DNA from: Paraglaciecola sp. MB-3u-78
GTDB taxonomy: Bacteria > Pseudomonadota > Gammaproteobacteria > Enterobacterales > Alteromonadaceae
Assembly (NCBI RefSeq): GCF_002835935.1
Contig: NZ_PJCF01000004.1
Span: forward strand, 62,001 to 126,000
Length of the DNA stretch: 64,000 nucleotides
Reading direction: 5' to 3'
Part shown: one piece after another, positions 51,539 through 60,860 of the stretch
How the letters are laid out: every line of letters begins with the position of its first letter
How positions within the stretch are numbered: the stretch's first letter is position 1
Made by a program: the position numbers and the translations under genes
The notes under the pieces: generated by a model
The model's database searches: none
The model's input: only the letters and a program-made list of their open reading frames with translations
Told to the model about the DNA's origin: nothing

Positions 51539-52633
51539 ATGTTACGTGACAGCATCAACAATATTAATATTTCCTCTGAGAAAGTCTTAGTGACACCTCA
51601 AGCGTTAAAATCAGAGTTACCAGTGAGTGATTCCTCGTTACAAGTTATTCAATCATCAAGGCAAGTTATTAGTGATATTTTACATCGTAAAGACCATCGG
51701 TTTTTGCTGATATGTGGCCCTTGTTCCATTCATGACATCGATGCGGCAAAAGAATATGCAATAAAGCTCAAAGAATTACACGAGAGTTGTAAAGACACGT
51801 TGTACATTGTGATGCGTGTCTATTTTGAAAAACCTCGCACTACTGTGGGTTGGAAAGGATTGATCAATGATCCGCACATTAACGATACCTTTGATATTGA
51901 GACCGGTTTACGCAAGGCCAGAGAATTATTAATTTGGTTGGCAGAACTTGAATTGCCTGTCGCCACTGAAGCCCTTGACCCAATCAGCCCTCAATATTTG
52001 GCGGAATTGTTTAGTTGGTCTGCAATAGGTGCGCGTACGTCTGAATCACAAACCCATAGAGAAATGGCCAGTGGTTTGTCTATGCCTGTGGGTTTCAAAA
52101 ATGGTACCGATGGCAGTTTAGGTATAGCCATCAATGCATTGCAATCAGCTGCATCTGGTCATAGTTTTATGGGAATTAATGGTGAAGGACAAGTGAGTGT
52201 GATCACTACCCAAGGAAATCCGGACGGGCATATTATCTTACGGGGTGGCAAACAACCTAATTATGACTCGGTTTGTGTGGCTGATTGTGAAGCTGAATTA
52301 GATAATGTGAAATTGAGTGCAGGCTTAGTGATCGACTGCAGTCACGCGAATTCTAGCAAAGACTTTCGCAGACAACCCTTGGTGGCTAAAAATGTCGTAA
52401 ACCAAATCCTTGAAGGGAATGAATCGGTTATCGGTATTATGTTAGAAAGTCACTTGAATCATGGAAACCAAAGCAGCTCGGGTAAAACGCCTGCAGATTT
52501 AGAATATGGTGTATCCATAACAGACGGTTGCATTAACTGGCAAACAACAGAAGATTTAATTAATCACATGCGAGATAAGTTGATAACAGTCTTACCTATG
52601 CGGTTAAATAGGTTAAATGACGCCGAAGACTAG
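51539..52633 (+). CDS. aroG: 3-deoxy-7-phosphoheptulonate synthase (class I DAHP synthase)
   Basis: The protein (364 residues) has LLICGPCSIHDIDAAKEYA, MRVYFEKPRTTVGWKGLINDP, SWSAIGARTSESQTHREMASGLSMPVGFKNGTDG and CSHANSSKDFRRQ. It is the first step of aromatic amino acid synthesis. It is 8 bp from tyrA, so it probably corresponds to the tyrosine-sensitive AroF isoenzyme, although the isoenzyme type cannot be proven from sequence. Confidence 0.94.
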   Translation: MLRDSINNINISSEKVLVTPQALKSELPVSDSSLQVIQSSRQVISDILHRKDHRFLLICGPCSIHDIDAAKEYAIKLKELHESCKDTLYIVMRVYFEKPRTTVGWKGLINDPHINDTFDIETGLRKARELLIWLAELELPVATEALDPISPQYLAELFSWSAIGARTSESQTHREMASGLSMPVGFKNGTDGSLGIAINALQSAASGHSFMGINGEGQVSVITTQGNPDGHIILRGGKQPNYDSVCVADCEAELDNVKLSAGLVIDCSHANSSKDFRRQPLVAKNVVNQILEGNESVIGIMLESHLNHGNQSSSGKTPADLEYGVSITDGCINWQTTEDLINHMRDKLITVLPMRLNRLNDAED

Positions 52634-52641
52634 GAAACCTT

Positions 52642-53784
52642 ATGCCCGTATCACCCAATGAACTTAGTGAGTTGAGACAACAAATCGATGAAACTGATAG
52701 CCAGTTAGTTAAGTTATTGGCTCAGCGGGCTGAAATCACCGCTAAGGTAGGTAAATATAAAAGTCAGGTTGGCTTGCCCATTTATGTACCTGAGCGTGAA
52801 GCTGAACTGATTGCCAAAAGACGAGCAGAAGCGGAACAACAAAACGTATCTCCGGTTTTAATTGAAGATTTGTTACGCAGGATCATGCGTGAGTCTTATC
52901 ATACTCAAAATGTTGAATATTTATGTACTAACCCACTGATTCAAAAAATTGTAGTGATAGGTGGGGCTGGTGCCTTAGGCAGGATTTTTGTTGATATGTT
53001 TAAACGCAGTGGATACCCAGTCCAATTGCTTGAACAAAACGACTGGCCGAACGCCGATTCTATTCTCAGTGATGCCGGCTTAGTGTTAGTCGCAGTGCCC
53101 ATCAAATTAACCGAAAGTATCATATCTAAACTGACATGTTTGCCTTTAGATTGTGTATTAGTTGATATCACCAGTACCAAACAAAAACCACTAGCTGCCA
53201 TGATGGCTGCGCACAAAGGTCCGGTATTGGGTTTACATCCCATGTTTGGGCCTGATGTACCTAGTATGGTTAAACAGGTAATGGTGGTATGCCATGGCCG
53301 TGATGAGGGGCAATATGAATGGCTATTGCAGCAAATTCGTATTTGGGGAGGGATATTGCAGCAGACCACGGCTAAAGAGCATGATGATGCTATGGTGTTT
53401 ATTCAGGTGATGAGGCACTTTTGTAGTTTTGTGTTCGGCTCGCATTTAGCCAGTGAAAATCCTGACCTACAGCAATTAATATCCCTAAGTTCACCTATTT
53501 ACCGTTTGGAATTGGCGATGGTTGGGCGGTTATTTGCTCAAGATCCTGCTTTATACGCCGATATTATTTTTGATAATAAGGATAGCGTCACTTTATTAAC
53601 TGAATTTAGTGTGAAATTTAATCAGGCATTGACCTTGGTAGAAACGAATAACAAAGGTGAGTTCATAAAGCAGTTTTTAAAAATTGGCTCTTGGTTTGGT
53701 GATTATTCCAAGCAATGTTTAGTCGATAGTAGAAAACTTTTACTCAAAGCCGATGATGATCGTTCATTAAGTGAAGATGGCTAA
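52642..53784 (+). CDS. tyrA: Chorismate mutase / prephenate dehydrogenase
   Basis: The bifunctional protein (380 residues) has an AroQ chorismate mutase domain (about 1-90: LRQQIDETDSQLVKLLAQRAEITAKVGKYKS) and a Rossmann dehydrogenase domain (VVIGGAGALGRIFVDMFKRSG, LGLHPMFGPD, AKEHDDAMVFIQVMRHF). It makes 4-hydroxyphenylpyruvate for tyrosine. Confidence 0.96.
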   Translation: MPVSPNELSELRQQIDETDSQLVKLLAQRAEITAKVGKYKSQVGLPIYVPEREAELIAKRRAEAEQQNVSPVLIEDLLRRIMRESYHTQNVEYLCTNPLIQKIVVIGGAGALGRIFVDMFKRSGYPVQLLEQNDWPNADSILSDAGLVLVAVPIKLTESIISKLTCLPLDCVLVDITSTKQKPLAAMMAAHKGPVLGLHPMFGPDVPSMVKQVMVVCHGRDEGQYEWLLQQIRIWGGILQQTTAKEHDDAMVFIQVMRHFCSFVFGSHLASENPDLQQLISLSSPIYRLELAMVGRLFAQDPALYADIIFDNKDSVTLLTEFSVKFNQALTLVETNNKGEFIKQFLKIGSWFGDYSKQCLVDSRKLLLKADDDRSLSEDG

Positions 53785-53901
53785 ATTTATTGAAGTGAAA
53801 GGTGTTTTTGTTATTTGCTATAGTTTTGTCTCACAAAATTTGGGGTGAATATCTGCTCATACTTATAAATTGCTAGAGCGATCTAAGCAGTCTATGTTGC
53901 A

Positions 53902-53938
53902 TAAAAAAACGGGTGCAGCTTTGGCTGACCCGTTTTTT
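53902..53938. terminator. Bidirectional terminator between tyrA and pheA
   Basis: The stem ACGGGT-CAGC / GGCTG-ACCCGT (one bulge) has an A7 run before it and T6 after, so it can end both converging genes. Confidence 0.9.
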
Positions 53939-53955
53939 GTGTCCTACAGTAGGAA

Positions 53956-55137
53956 CTATTCGGCTAAAGCACTCACCGCGGCGACCTTTGTTGGATTTAT
54001 CTCTTCACTTGGATAACAGCCCAATACTTTAAAATATCGTGTCATGGCCTGTAACTCTTCTAATGCTTGCTGCATAGGCCCATCTTGTACATTACCTTCC
54101 ACATCAAGATAAAACATTTCTTCCCAAGGGTTGCCAGTCATAGGCCTGGACTCAAGCTTGGTCATATTAATCTTGTTGTCACGCAATACCATAAGCGCCT
54201 CTACTAGTGCGCCTGGTTTTTGCACGGTTGACATCACTAAGGTGGTTTTTGCAGGTACTTGTAAGGGCACGTTGACTGGCTTAAGGGCAACCACAAAAAA
54301 GCGACTATGGTTTTCTTTTTGGTTGGCTAGGTTTGATTTAATTGCATGCAAGCCATATAAACTGCCACCCGTTTCACTGCCCATTGCCGCAATATCATCG
54401 CGATTTAATTCGGCCACTTTCAACATAGCTGCAGAAGTACTATCGCAAGTTTTAACTTCTACATTGCCTAGTTCTGCAAGGAAGTGGCTGCACTGAGCAA
54501 ATACTTGCGGATGGGCGTATAAGGTCTTTATCTTACTTACATCGGTTTCTTGATTGACCAATAATGCATGTTTGATGGGGTGGGTGAGTTCACCAATGAT
54601 CGAAAGATGAGTATGCTGCAGTTGGTCGTAAACCTCATTAATACTGCCTGAAGAGGTGTTCTCAATAGGTAATACTGCATAGTCAGCTTCTTTGTTCTCC
54701 ACTTTTTTAATGATTTCTAAAAAACTTTGGCAGCCTATTTCATGTAGTTCACCAGGACGCCTAGAAAAATATTTTTGTGTGGCCAGATAACTGTAAGAAC
54801 CTTTGTCACCCAAAAAAGCGACGCGATTCATTGGCAGGCTACTACCTGGGTTAGCTCTAGCAGCTAACAATGCTTGTTGATTTAAAACTGAGTCTTCGAT
54901 GATGACATGAAATAATTGGGTGACATAGCGGGCATCTAGTCCCTGTTTTTTACCTTCTTTTATCAACCTAATCAATAATTGTTCCTCACGTTTTTGATCA
55001 CGTACAGGGATCTGGTTTTTGATCTTGGTTTCAGCGACTTGATTAGTGTATTGCTGCCTTTTGGCTAAAAAAGTCAATAGCTGTGTGTCAAGTTCAGTGA
55101 TTTTGACTCTAAGTTTTTCTAGTTCTGATGATGACAT
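53956..55137 (-). CDS. pheA: Chorismate mutase / prephenate dehydratase
   Basis: The protein (about 393 residues) has a chorismate mutase domain (LRVKITELDTQLLTFLAKRQQYT), a dehydratase domain (VAFLGDKGSYSYLATQKYF, LPIENTSSGSINEVYDQL, HSRFFVVA) and an ACT domain with KPGALVEAL and LESRPM, the two phenylalanine-binding motifs, so feedback inhibition is expected. ATG 55137 or GTG 55146 can start; the sequences differ by three residues. Confidence 0.95.
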   Translation of the reverse strand: MSSSELEKLRVKITELDTQLLTFLAKRQQYTNQVAETKIKNQIPVRDQKREEQLLIRLIKEGKKQGLDARYVTQLFHVIIEDSVLNQQALLAARANPGSSLPMNRVAFLGDKGSYSYLATQKYFSRRPGELHEIGCQSFLEIIKKVENKEADYAVLPIENTSSGSINEVYDQLQHTHLSIIGELTHPIKHALLVNQETDVSKIKTLYAHPQVFAQCSHFLAELGNVEVKTCDSTSAAMLKVAELNRDDIAAMGSETGGSLYGLHAIKSNLANQKENHSRFFVVALKPVNVPLQVPAKTTLVMSTVQKPGALVEALMVLRDNKINMTKLESRPMTGNPWEEMFYLDVEGNVQDGPMQQALEELQAMTRYFKVLGCYPSEEINPTKVAAVSALAE

Positions 55138-55160
55138 GATGTCCACTTATTATTTCAAAT

Positions 55161-55233
55161 AAACCTCTCCATAGGGAGGTTTAAATCCTTGTTTTATGTA
55201 TAAGAACTTATAAAGCCAGAACTGATATGTCAA
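55161..55233 (-). promoter_or_regulatory. pheA promoter and leader hairpin
   Basis: On the minus strand TTGACA (55228-55233) precedes TATAAG (55207-55212) by 15 bp or TAAGTT by 17 bp. A hairpin AAACCTC/GAGGTTT (55161-55182) lies between promoter and start codon. No Phe-rich leader peptide is seen, so classic attenuation is not supported. Confidence 0.45.
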
Positions 55234-55295
55234 TGAATTGCTTAAGCACCATTTTTATGTTTCTCATAAATAATGAATAACGTCTTATTCTTTGT

Positions 55296-56096
55296 TCATT
55301 GTCCGAGTAATGAGGCTAACATTTTACGTACTTCATTCACTTCAAAGGGTTTGTCACATAATGCGTTAACACCCGTTTGGTGAATATTGGCCATATGCAG
55401 ACTAGAGCTTGATTCACTGGTAACCATAATAATAGGTATATGTGCAGTTTCAGGATTAAAGCGAATAAATTCAGAAAGTTCCCTGCCATCCATTTCAGGC
55501 ATATTATAATCTGTGACCACCAAATCAAATGTATTATCTTTTAATATGGTCAGTGCTTGTGCGCCATTTTCGGCTTCTAGAATTTTTTGTAGCCCGAGAC
55601 TATTTAATACCCTTCGAATGTGATTTCGTGCCAGCTTACTATCATCAACTAAGAGTACTCTCACATCTTGCACATCAAATAATTCCAGATCCAGCTCATC
55701 AGCGTTGATCAAGTCAAGTGACGCTTTTAATGCTTTCTCTAAATTTTCTGGGGTAAAAGGTTTAGGTAAAATTGCCGCCACACCAGATTGTTTAAACTCT
55801 TCAAGCTTTTCGACCCGGTTTTCGCTGGAAACCAACATAAAAGGAGTTGAGGCAAAGGACTCGTCATTTTTAATATGTTTTATAATATCGAGGCCGGTTC
55901 CATCTTCAAAGTACATCGCACTGACAACCAAATCTGCACCATGTGTGGTAATCGCTTCAATGGCTTGTTTAACGCTACCCACAGCTTCGACGCGATGAAT
56001 ATCGGCTGCCTCTAACTGCTTAATTATGATTTTACGTTGTGTATCAGAAGGTTCGACTAAGATAATGCTAACTTCTGACAAAGCGAGATGGTGCAT
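55296..56096 (-). CDS. Two-receiver response regulator (REC-REC)
   Basis: Residues about 8-130 form a receiver whose phospho-acceptor position reads DLVVSAMYFEDG (Ala/Met instead of Asp), so it is probably not phosphorylated, although the K in LPKPFTP remains. Residues about 144-266 are a complete receiver with DDSKLARN, the acceptor in VTDYNMPEMDGREL, VTSE and DKPF. There is no output domain, as in CheY-type adaptors. Its partner kinase is not in the window. Confidence 0.88.
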   Translation of the reverse strand: MHHLALSEVSIILVEPSDTQRKIIIKQLEAADIHRVEAVGSVKQAIEAITTHGADLVVSAMYFEDGTGLDIIKHIKNDESFASTPFMLVSSENRVEKLEEFKQSGVAAILPKPFTPENLEKALKASLDLINADELDLELFDVQDVRVLLVDDSKLARNHIRRVLNSLGLQKILEAENGAQALTILKDNTFDLVVTDYNMPEMDGRELSEFIRFNPETAHIPIIMVTSESSSSLHMANIHQTGVNALCDKPFEVNEVRKMLASLLGQ

Positions 56097-56127
56097 TGCT
56101 ACTCCTAATTTAGATTACTGCTAGCTA

Positions 56128-56448
56128 TTAACCACCTGCTAGTTTCACATTATGGCCTAGTTGTTCTAGTGTTGCTTTGATTTTATCGCGGTTGTCACCT
56201 TGAATTTCAATTATCCCATTTTTTATCGCGCCCCCTGTTCCGCACATTTTTTTTAATTGGCTGCACAAGTCTTTTAACTCTTTTTCAGATAAGTCCAAAC
56301 CAGCTATTGTGGTCATACCTTTGCCCTTGCGGCCTTTGGTTTCACGGCGAATACGCACCACTCCATCTGTTTTTATTGATGGTTTAGTTTGATTTTTAGT
56401 TTGAATGCGCCCAGTTTGTGTACTGTATACCAGTCTATTTTCACTCAT
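56128..56448 (-). CDS. yciH: SUI1/eIF1-like translation factor YciH
   Basis: The 106-residue protein has RIRRETKGRKGKGMTTIAGLDLSEKELKDLC and KKMCGTGGAIKNGIIEIQGDNRDKIKATLEQLGH, matching the eIF1-like fold. It may affect start-codon fidelity. Confidence 0.93.
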   Translation of the reverse strand: MSENRLVYSTQTGRIQTKNQTKPSIKTDGVVRIRRETKGRKGKGMTTIAGLDLSEKELKDLCSQLKKMCGTGGAIKNGIIEIQGDNRDKIKATLEQLGHNVKLAGG

Positions 56449-56602
56449 TTTTATCTCGTACCATATTGATGCTGAGCGGATAGGGGTTACATTCTAATAA
56501 AAAAATGTGATTCTTTGTAGGCAAAGCTGTAAAACTATTATTTAATAACATCAATTTAGTATCAGATACGCTGAAATTTTTATTGTTTAATAAGGGGGAT
56601 AT

Positions 56603-56908
56603 ATGAGTTTGGATAGGGAATTTTCTGAAGATGGTAAAGAATTAAACATTTACCTAGAAGAAAAATTCGATTTTGGTAAAGTCCAAGACTTTTGCATAGC
56701 ATATTCCGAAGGTAACTAAGGGGTAATTAGCATCGTTATTAATTTACAAAAAACTGAATATATGGATAATTCTGCATTGGGTATGTTATTAAACATGCAA
56801 AAAAGTGTAAGTGACTCAGTAAAATCATTTAAAATTACCCATTGCCGCCCACAGGTTCTAAAAATTCTGCAAATTGCTCGTTTTGGCAAAAAATTCAACA
56901 TTCTATAG
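56603..56908 (+). pseudogene. STAS-domain anti-sigma antagonist, interrupted by an in-frame stop
   Basis: AAGGGGGA precedes ATG 56603. The frame codes 38 residues (SLDREFSEDGKELNIYLEEK, KVQDFCIAYSEGN), meets TAA at 56717, and continues in the same frame with VINLQKTEYMDNSALGMLLN and KITHCRPQVLKILQIARF to TAG 56906. The serine in MDNSALGM is the phosphorylation site. One base change would explain the stop. The reading frame shows no shift. Confidence 0.85.
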
Positions 56909-56924
56909 TCTTTCCTAACTAGTT

Positions 56925-57572
56925 ATGCGTATTTTAGTCGTAGACAATGACACGCTTAATCGCTTTTTACTGGTACACATGCTTGAGCAACAAGGTTATA
57001 TAGATACCTTTGATGCCGAGGATGGGGCAGTGGCGATTGAATTAGCGAAACGTATCAATCCTGACCTTGTGTTGCTTGATGTTGTGATGCCAGAAATGGA
57101 CGTTTACGAAGTTGCAACAAGATTAAAAAAGTTAGCAGGTGATATCTATTTACCTATTATTTTTATCAATGTTGTAACCAACCAGTTGAGTCTATACGGA
57201 ATTCACTCTGAACTATTTACTGTGTTGAGTGAGTTATACAATAATGCGCTAGAGCATGGTGTATTAGAACTTGATTCAGAATTAAAGCAATCTGAAGAAG
57301 GTTTTTTTGAATATTTCACTCAGCGTGAAGAGAAACTTTTGACGTTAGACGTTGCTAGAATTGTTATTTCCGCAGAGTATGTGCCTCATGAAAATTCCTT
57401 GGCAATTAGGGTGAGAGATTCAGGTAAAGGCTTTAAACAGGGGCGTATGACTAAACTTGAAAACATTGAAAAAAGTTATGGTCGAGGAAATTCCTTGGTC
57501 AAAGAGCTGTGTGAATCTGTTGAGTACACGAACAAAGGCAATACAGTCGATGTTGTTTTTAAATTTAACTAA
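56925..57572 (+). pseudogene. REC-HATPase protein lacking its central phosphatase domain
   Basis: Residues 1-85 are a receiver (VVDNDTLN, acceptor Asp52 in LLDVVMPEMD, LPIIFIN). From about residue 90 the protein jumps to an anti-sigma-type HATPase (HSELFTVLSELYNNALEHGVLEL, RVRDSGKGFKQGRM, YGRGNSLVKELCESVEY). Relatives of this layout have a PP2C/SpoIIE phosphatase domain of about 300 residues between them (established for the HsbR/RsbU-type family), and it is absent here. The frame is open, so the shortened protein may still be made. Confidence 0.75.
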
Positions 57573-57597
57573 GCCGTAAATTAAGGTATGAATAAAA

Positions 57598-58047
57598 TTG
57601 GAAAAAATTTATATAAGGGTCGCCAAACACAGTGATGTAAAATCATTGGTGAAATTTAATCAATTAATGGCATGGGAAACCGAACAAAAACAATTAGACG
57701 AAGACATCTTGACTAAGGGGGTCTCGGCCTTAATTGTCGATGATAATAAAGGTTTTTATTTGGTTGCTGAACAAAATGACATAGTGGTTGGTAGTTTAAT
57801 GGTGACCACAGAATGGAGTGATTGGCGTAATGGTGTTTTTTGGTGGGTACAAAGCGTTTATATTACGCCAGACTTTAGGCGCCAAGGTATTTATGCACAG
57901 TTATATGCGCAAGTTAAAACGTTAGCCGAGCAACAACAGAATGTATGTGGTTTTAGGTTATACGTAGAAAAAGAAAATGTTATCGCTCAAAAAACCTACG
58001 AATCTTTGGGTATGCAACCAACCCATTATTTGATGTATGAAGAATAA
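57598..58047 (+). CDS. GNAT family N-acetyltransferase
   Basis: The 149-residue protein shows IRVAKHSDVKSLVKF, WWVQSVYITPDFRRQGIYAQLYAQVKTLA with the acetyl-CoA loop RRQGIY, and LYVEKENVIAQKTYESLGMQ. Start TTG 57598. Substrate unknown. Confidence 0.88.
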   Translation: MEKIYIRVAKHSDVKSLVKFNQLMAWETEQKQLDEDILTKGVSALIVDDNKGFYLVAEQNDIVVGSLMVTTEWSDWRNGVFWWVQSVYITPDFRRQGIYAQLYAQVKTLAEQQQNVCGFRLYVEKENVIAQKTYESLGMQPTHYLMYEE

Positions 58048-58056
58048 TAAAATGGT

Positions 58057-58075
58057 ATTGAGAATAATTCTCAAT
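58057..58075. promoter_or_regulatory. Fur box
   Basis: The 19-bp perfect palindrome ATTGAGAATAATTCTCAAT, 57 bp before the iron-transport operon. It has the form of the classical Fur operator core, so the operon is probably repressed by iron-loaded Fur. Confidence 0.85.
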
Positions 58076-58131
58076 TAGATTAAGATCCCATTTCTATCTT
58101 TGCAATTGTCTTTAGAAAATAGGAATAACTC

Positions 58132-59145
58132 TTGAAAAATATCATTTTCTGTATGTTTGTTATAACCACAATGTTGTCTCCATTAGTTATGGCGGAGCAG
58201 GTGAATTTGTATTCAGCTCGCAAAGAAGCGTTGATAAAACCTTTACTGGATAAATTTACCCAACAAACGGGTATTTCAGTCAATTTAGTCACTGGCAAAG
58301 CGGATAACCTCATCACTCGTTTAAAGAGTGAGGGCAAATATAGCCCCGCAGATTTACTGTTAACAACAGATGTAGGTCGCTTATACCGCGCTAAACAGCA
58401 AGGTTTAACTCAGGCTATTACGGTATCAGCGGCAATTTCAACCTTGCCAAATAATTTTCGTGATGACCAGGGACATTGGTTAGGTTTATCATTGCGTGCT
58501 CGGCCTATGATGGTCTCAGTTGATAGAGTTGATGCTCAAACCATCGCCAACTTAGAAGATTTAATCAGTCCAGAATGGAAAGGACGAGTGTGTATTCGCA
58601 GTTCGAGTAATATTTATAATCAATCTATGGTGGCATCGTTGATTGTTCAGTTGGGCGGATCCGCAGCCCAGGAATGGGTTAATGGTCTTGTTAATAATTT
58701 TGCTCGTCCTCCACAAGGCGGTGACCGAGATCAAATTAAAGCCGTAGCAGCAGGCCTATGTGATGTGGCTATCGCGAACACTTATTATCTTGCAGGTATG
58801 TTGAGTTCTGAAGATGAAACAACCCAACAGCAAGCTAAAAAAGTAAAGGTTATTTGGCCAAATCAAGCTGGCCGTGGCGCGCATATTAATATATCTGGCG
58901 TGACTTTAGCGAAACATGCCCCAAATAAAGACGCCGCGCTGAAGTTAATTGATTTTTTACTCAGTAAAGAGTCACAGCTATGGTATGCCACAACCAACCA
59001 TGAGTACCCTGTTTTAGCTGATATTGCTTGGAGTGAACTATTGCAGTCATTCGGCACATTCAAAGCTGAACAAGTTCCCCTAGGCCAGTTAGGTGAGTTA
59101 AATGCAGCAGCCGTTAAGATGATGGATCGTGCAGGGTGGAAGTGA
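58132..59145 (+). CDS. fbpA: Ferric iron ABC transporter, periplasmic binding protein
   Basis: The 337-residue protein has a TTG start, a signal peptide (cleavage after VMA/E), LYSARKEALIKPLLDKFTQQTGISVNLVTGKAD, LLLTTDVGRLYRAKQQGL and the tyrosine pair region ANTYYLAGM that ligates Fe(III) in FbpA-type proteins. First gene of a Fur-controlled operon. Confidence 0.92.
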   Translation: MKNIIFCMFVITTMLSPLVMAEQVNLYSARKEALIKPLLDKFTQQTGISVNLVTGKADNLITRLKSEGKYSPADLLLTTDVGRLYRAKQQGLTQAITVSAAISTLPNNFRDDQGHWLGLSLRARPMMVSVDRVDAQTIANLEDLISPEWKGRVCIRSSSNIYNQSMVASLIVQLGGSAAQEWVNGLVNNFARPPQGGDRDQIKAVAAGLCDVAIANTYYLAGMLSSEDETTQQQAKKVKVIWPNQAGRGAHINISGVTLAKHAPNKDAALKLIDFLLSKESQLWYATTNHEYPVLADIAWSELLQSFGTFKAEQVPLGQLGELNAAAVKMMDRAGWK

Positions 59146-59188
59146 GCGTTAATATTCCCAATCCTTTTTTAATAAAGTAAGCCAGTTT

Positions 59189-60853
59189 ATGAAACACATA
59201 AACTGGCTCTATAGCTGGTTCAACGTTTGGTTTGTAAGCATCGCCTTAGGCTGTATGATTCTTGCGGCTCCAGTCGGCTTGGTTTTTGTGAGTGTTTTTT
59301 TTCCACAAACTGAAATATGGCAACATCTATATTCAACTGTTTTATCTGATTATATTGTTAACTCTCTGGTGTTGGCTTTTGGTGTTGGTTTCTTTGTTAT
59401 TGTGATTGGCACTGTATTAGCTTGGTGTATTGCAAGATATGAATTTGCAGGCCGAAAACAATTACAATGGTTGATATTATTGCCAATGGCAATGCCCGCA
59501 TACATTATTGCCTATACTTATACCGGTTTGTTGGACTATGCGGGCCCAATACAAACGTTGTTAAGGGAAACATTTCACTGGCAATATGGTGATTATTATT
59601 TTCCTAATATTCGCTCCTTGCCAGGGGCAATTATTATGTTGTCCTTGGTGCTCTATCCCTACGTTTATATGTTAGCTAGAACGGCTTTTAGCGAGCAACC
59701 ATCTAGCCTCGAAGAAGTATCACGAAGCCTAGGCGTCCCCCCTATTAAACACTTGTTTAAAGTGGTTTTACCCTTGGCTCGTCCTGCTATTTTAATGGGC
59801 GCGGCCTTAGCAATGATGGAAGCGTTTGCAGATTATGGCACGGTGCAATATTTTGGTTTGAGTACTTTTACCACAGGTATCTTCAGGACTTGGTTCGGTT
59901 TAGGGAATGGTATTGCAGCCGCACAATTAGCTGCCATGTTAACCAGTTTTGTGGTGCTGTTACTTATTCTTGAATATCTGTCTAGGCGCAAAATTCGCTA
60001 TTATTTTCAAGGACAAAGATCGCAGCAAATCAACAGACAAAAATTAACCGGTAGTAAAGCGTTTTGGGTGCCATTTGTCTGTGTGATACCGGTGTTTTTG
60101 GGTTTTATATTACCTGTTTTGCAATTGTTAAAATGGGCGACAATGACATACTCCAAACAACTTACCAGTGAGTTTTGGTTATTATTATGGAATAGTTTCT
60201 ATTTGGCAGCCATCGCAGCCATAACTGCAGTGATATTGGCGCTGCTTTTTGCTTATGGAAAACGCCTTCATCCCATTAAGCCGATTCAATTGCTCGTTGG
60301 CGTGGTTAACCTAGGATATGCAGTGCCCGGAACCGTGATCGCTATAGGTGCAATGATTTCCCTCAGTTGGCTGGATATAAAAATCAATACGCTAACTGAA
60401 AATTGGTTCGATATCAGTGTTGGCTTAGTATTTTCAGGCTCATTATTTGCACTGATTTTGGTTTATAGTAGTCGCTTCTTAGCGGTAGCCATGCATAACA
60501 TTGATACAGGATTGTCTAGAGTAAAACCCAGTATGGATGATGCGGCTCGTTCCTTAGGATATAAACCTTTGCAGATCCTCAAAATCATTCATGTGCCATT
60601 AATGAAAACCAGCGTACTAAGTGCCTTATTGTTAGTATTTGTGGATGTGTTAAAAGAGCTTCCCGCTACTTTGATCTTAAGGCCATTTAATTTTAATACC
60701 TTGGCAGTCAGAGCATTCGAACTTGCCTCAGATGAACGGTTAATGGACGCGGCATTACCCGCTTTAGCTATCGTAAGTGTGGGTATATTACCTGTTATTT
60801 TGTTAACTATGTTGATGGATAAACCTGACCCACAGAGTTCACAAGTCAATTAA
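59189..60853 (+). CDS. fbpB: Ferric iron ABC transporter permease
   Basis: The 554-residue protein contains two fused BinD-type permease halves, each with the EAA-type loop: EVSRSLGVPPIKHLFKVVLPLARPA and DDAARSLGYKPLQILKIIHVPLMK. About 12 membrane segments. It pairs with the flanking FbpA and FbpC genes. Confidence 0.94.
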   Translation: MKHINWLYSWFNVWFVSIALGCMILAAPVGLVFVSVFFPQTEIWQHLYSTVLSDYIVNSLVLAFGVGFFVIVIGTVLAWCIARYEFAGRKQLQWLILLPMAMPAYIIAYTYTGLLDYAGPIQTLLRETFHWQYGDYYFPNIRSLPGAIIMLSLVLYPYVYMLARTAFSEQPSSLEEVSRSLGVPPIKHLFKVVLPLARPAILMGAALAMMEAFADYGTVQYFGLSTFTTGIFRTWFGLGNGIAAAQLAAMLTSFVVLLLILEYLSRRKIRYYFQGQRSQQINRQKLTGSKAFWVPFVCVIPVFLGFILPVLQLLKWATMTYSKQLTSEFWLLLWNSFYLAAIAAITAVILALLFAYGKRLHPIKPIQLLVGVVNLGYAVPGTVIAIGAMISLSWLDIKINTLTENWFDISVGLVFSGSLFALILVYSSRFLAVAMHNIDTGLSRVKPSMDDAARSLGYKPLQILKIIHVPLMKTSVLSALLLVFVDVLKELPATLILRPFNFNTLAVRAFELASDERLMDAALPALAIVSVGILPVILLTMLMDKPDPQSSQVN

Positions 60854-60860
60854 GGAACTT

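Noticed and set aside
55147-55295. Phe-rich leader peptide before pheA
   Set aside because: The only short ORF in the leader has one phenylalanine; attenuation is not supported.
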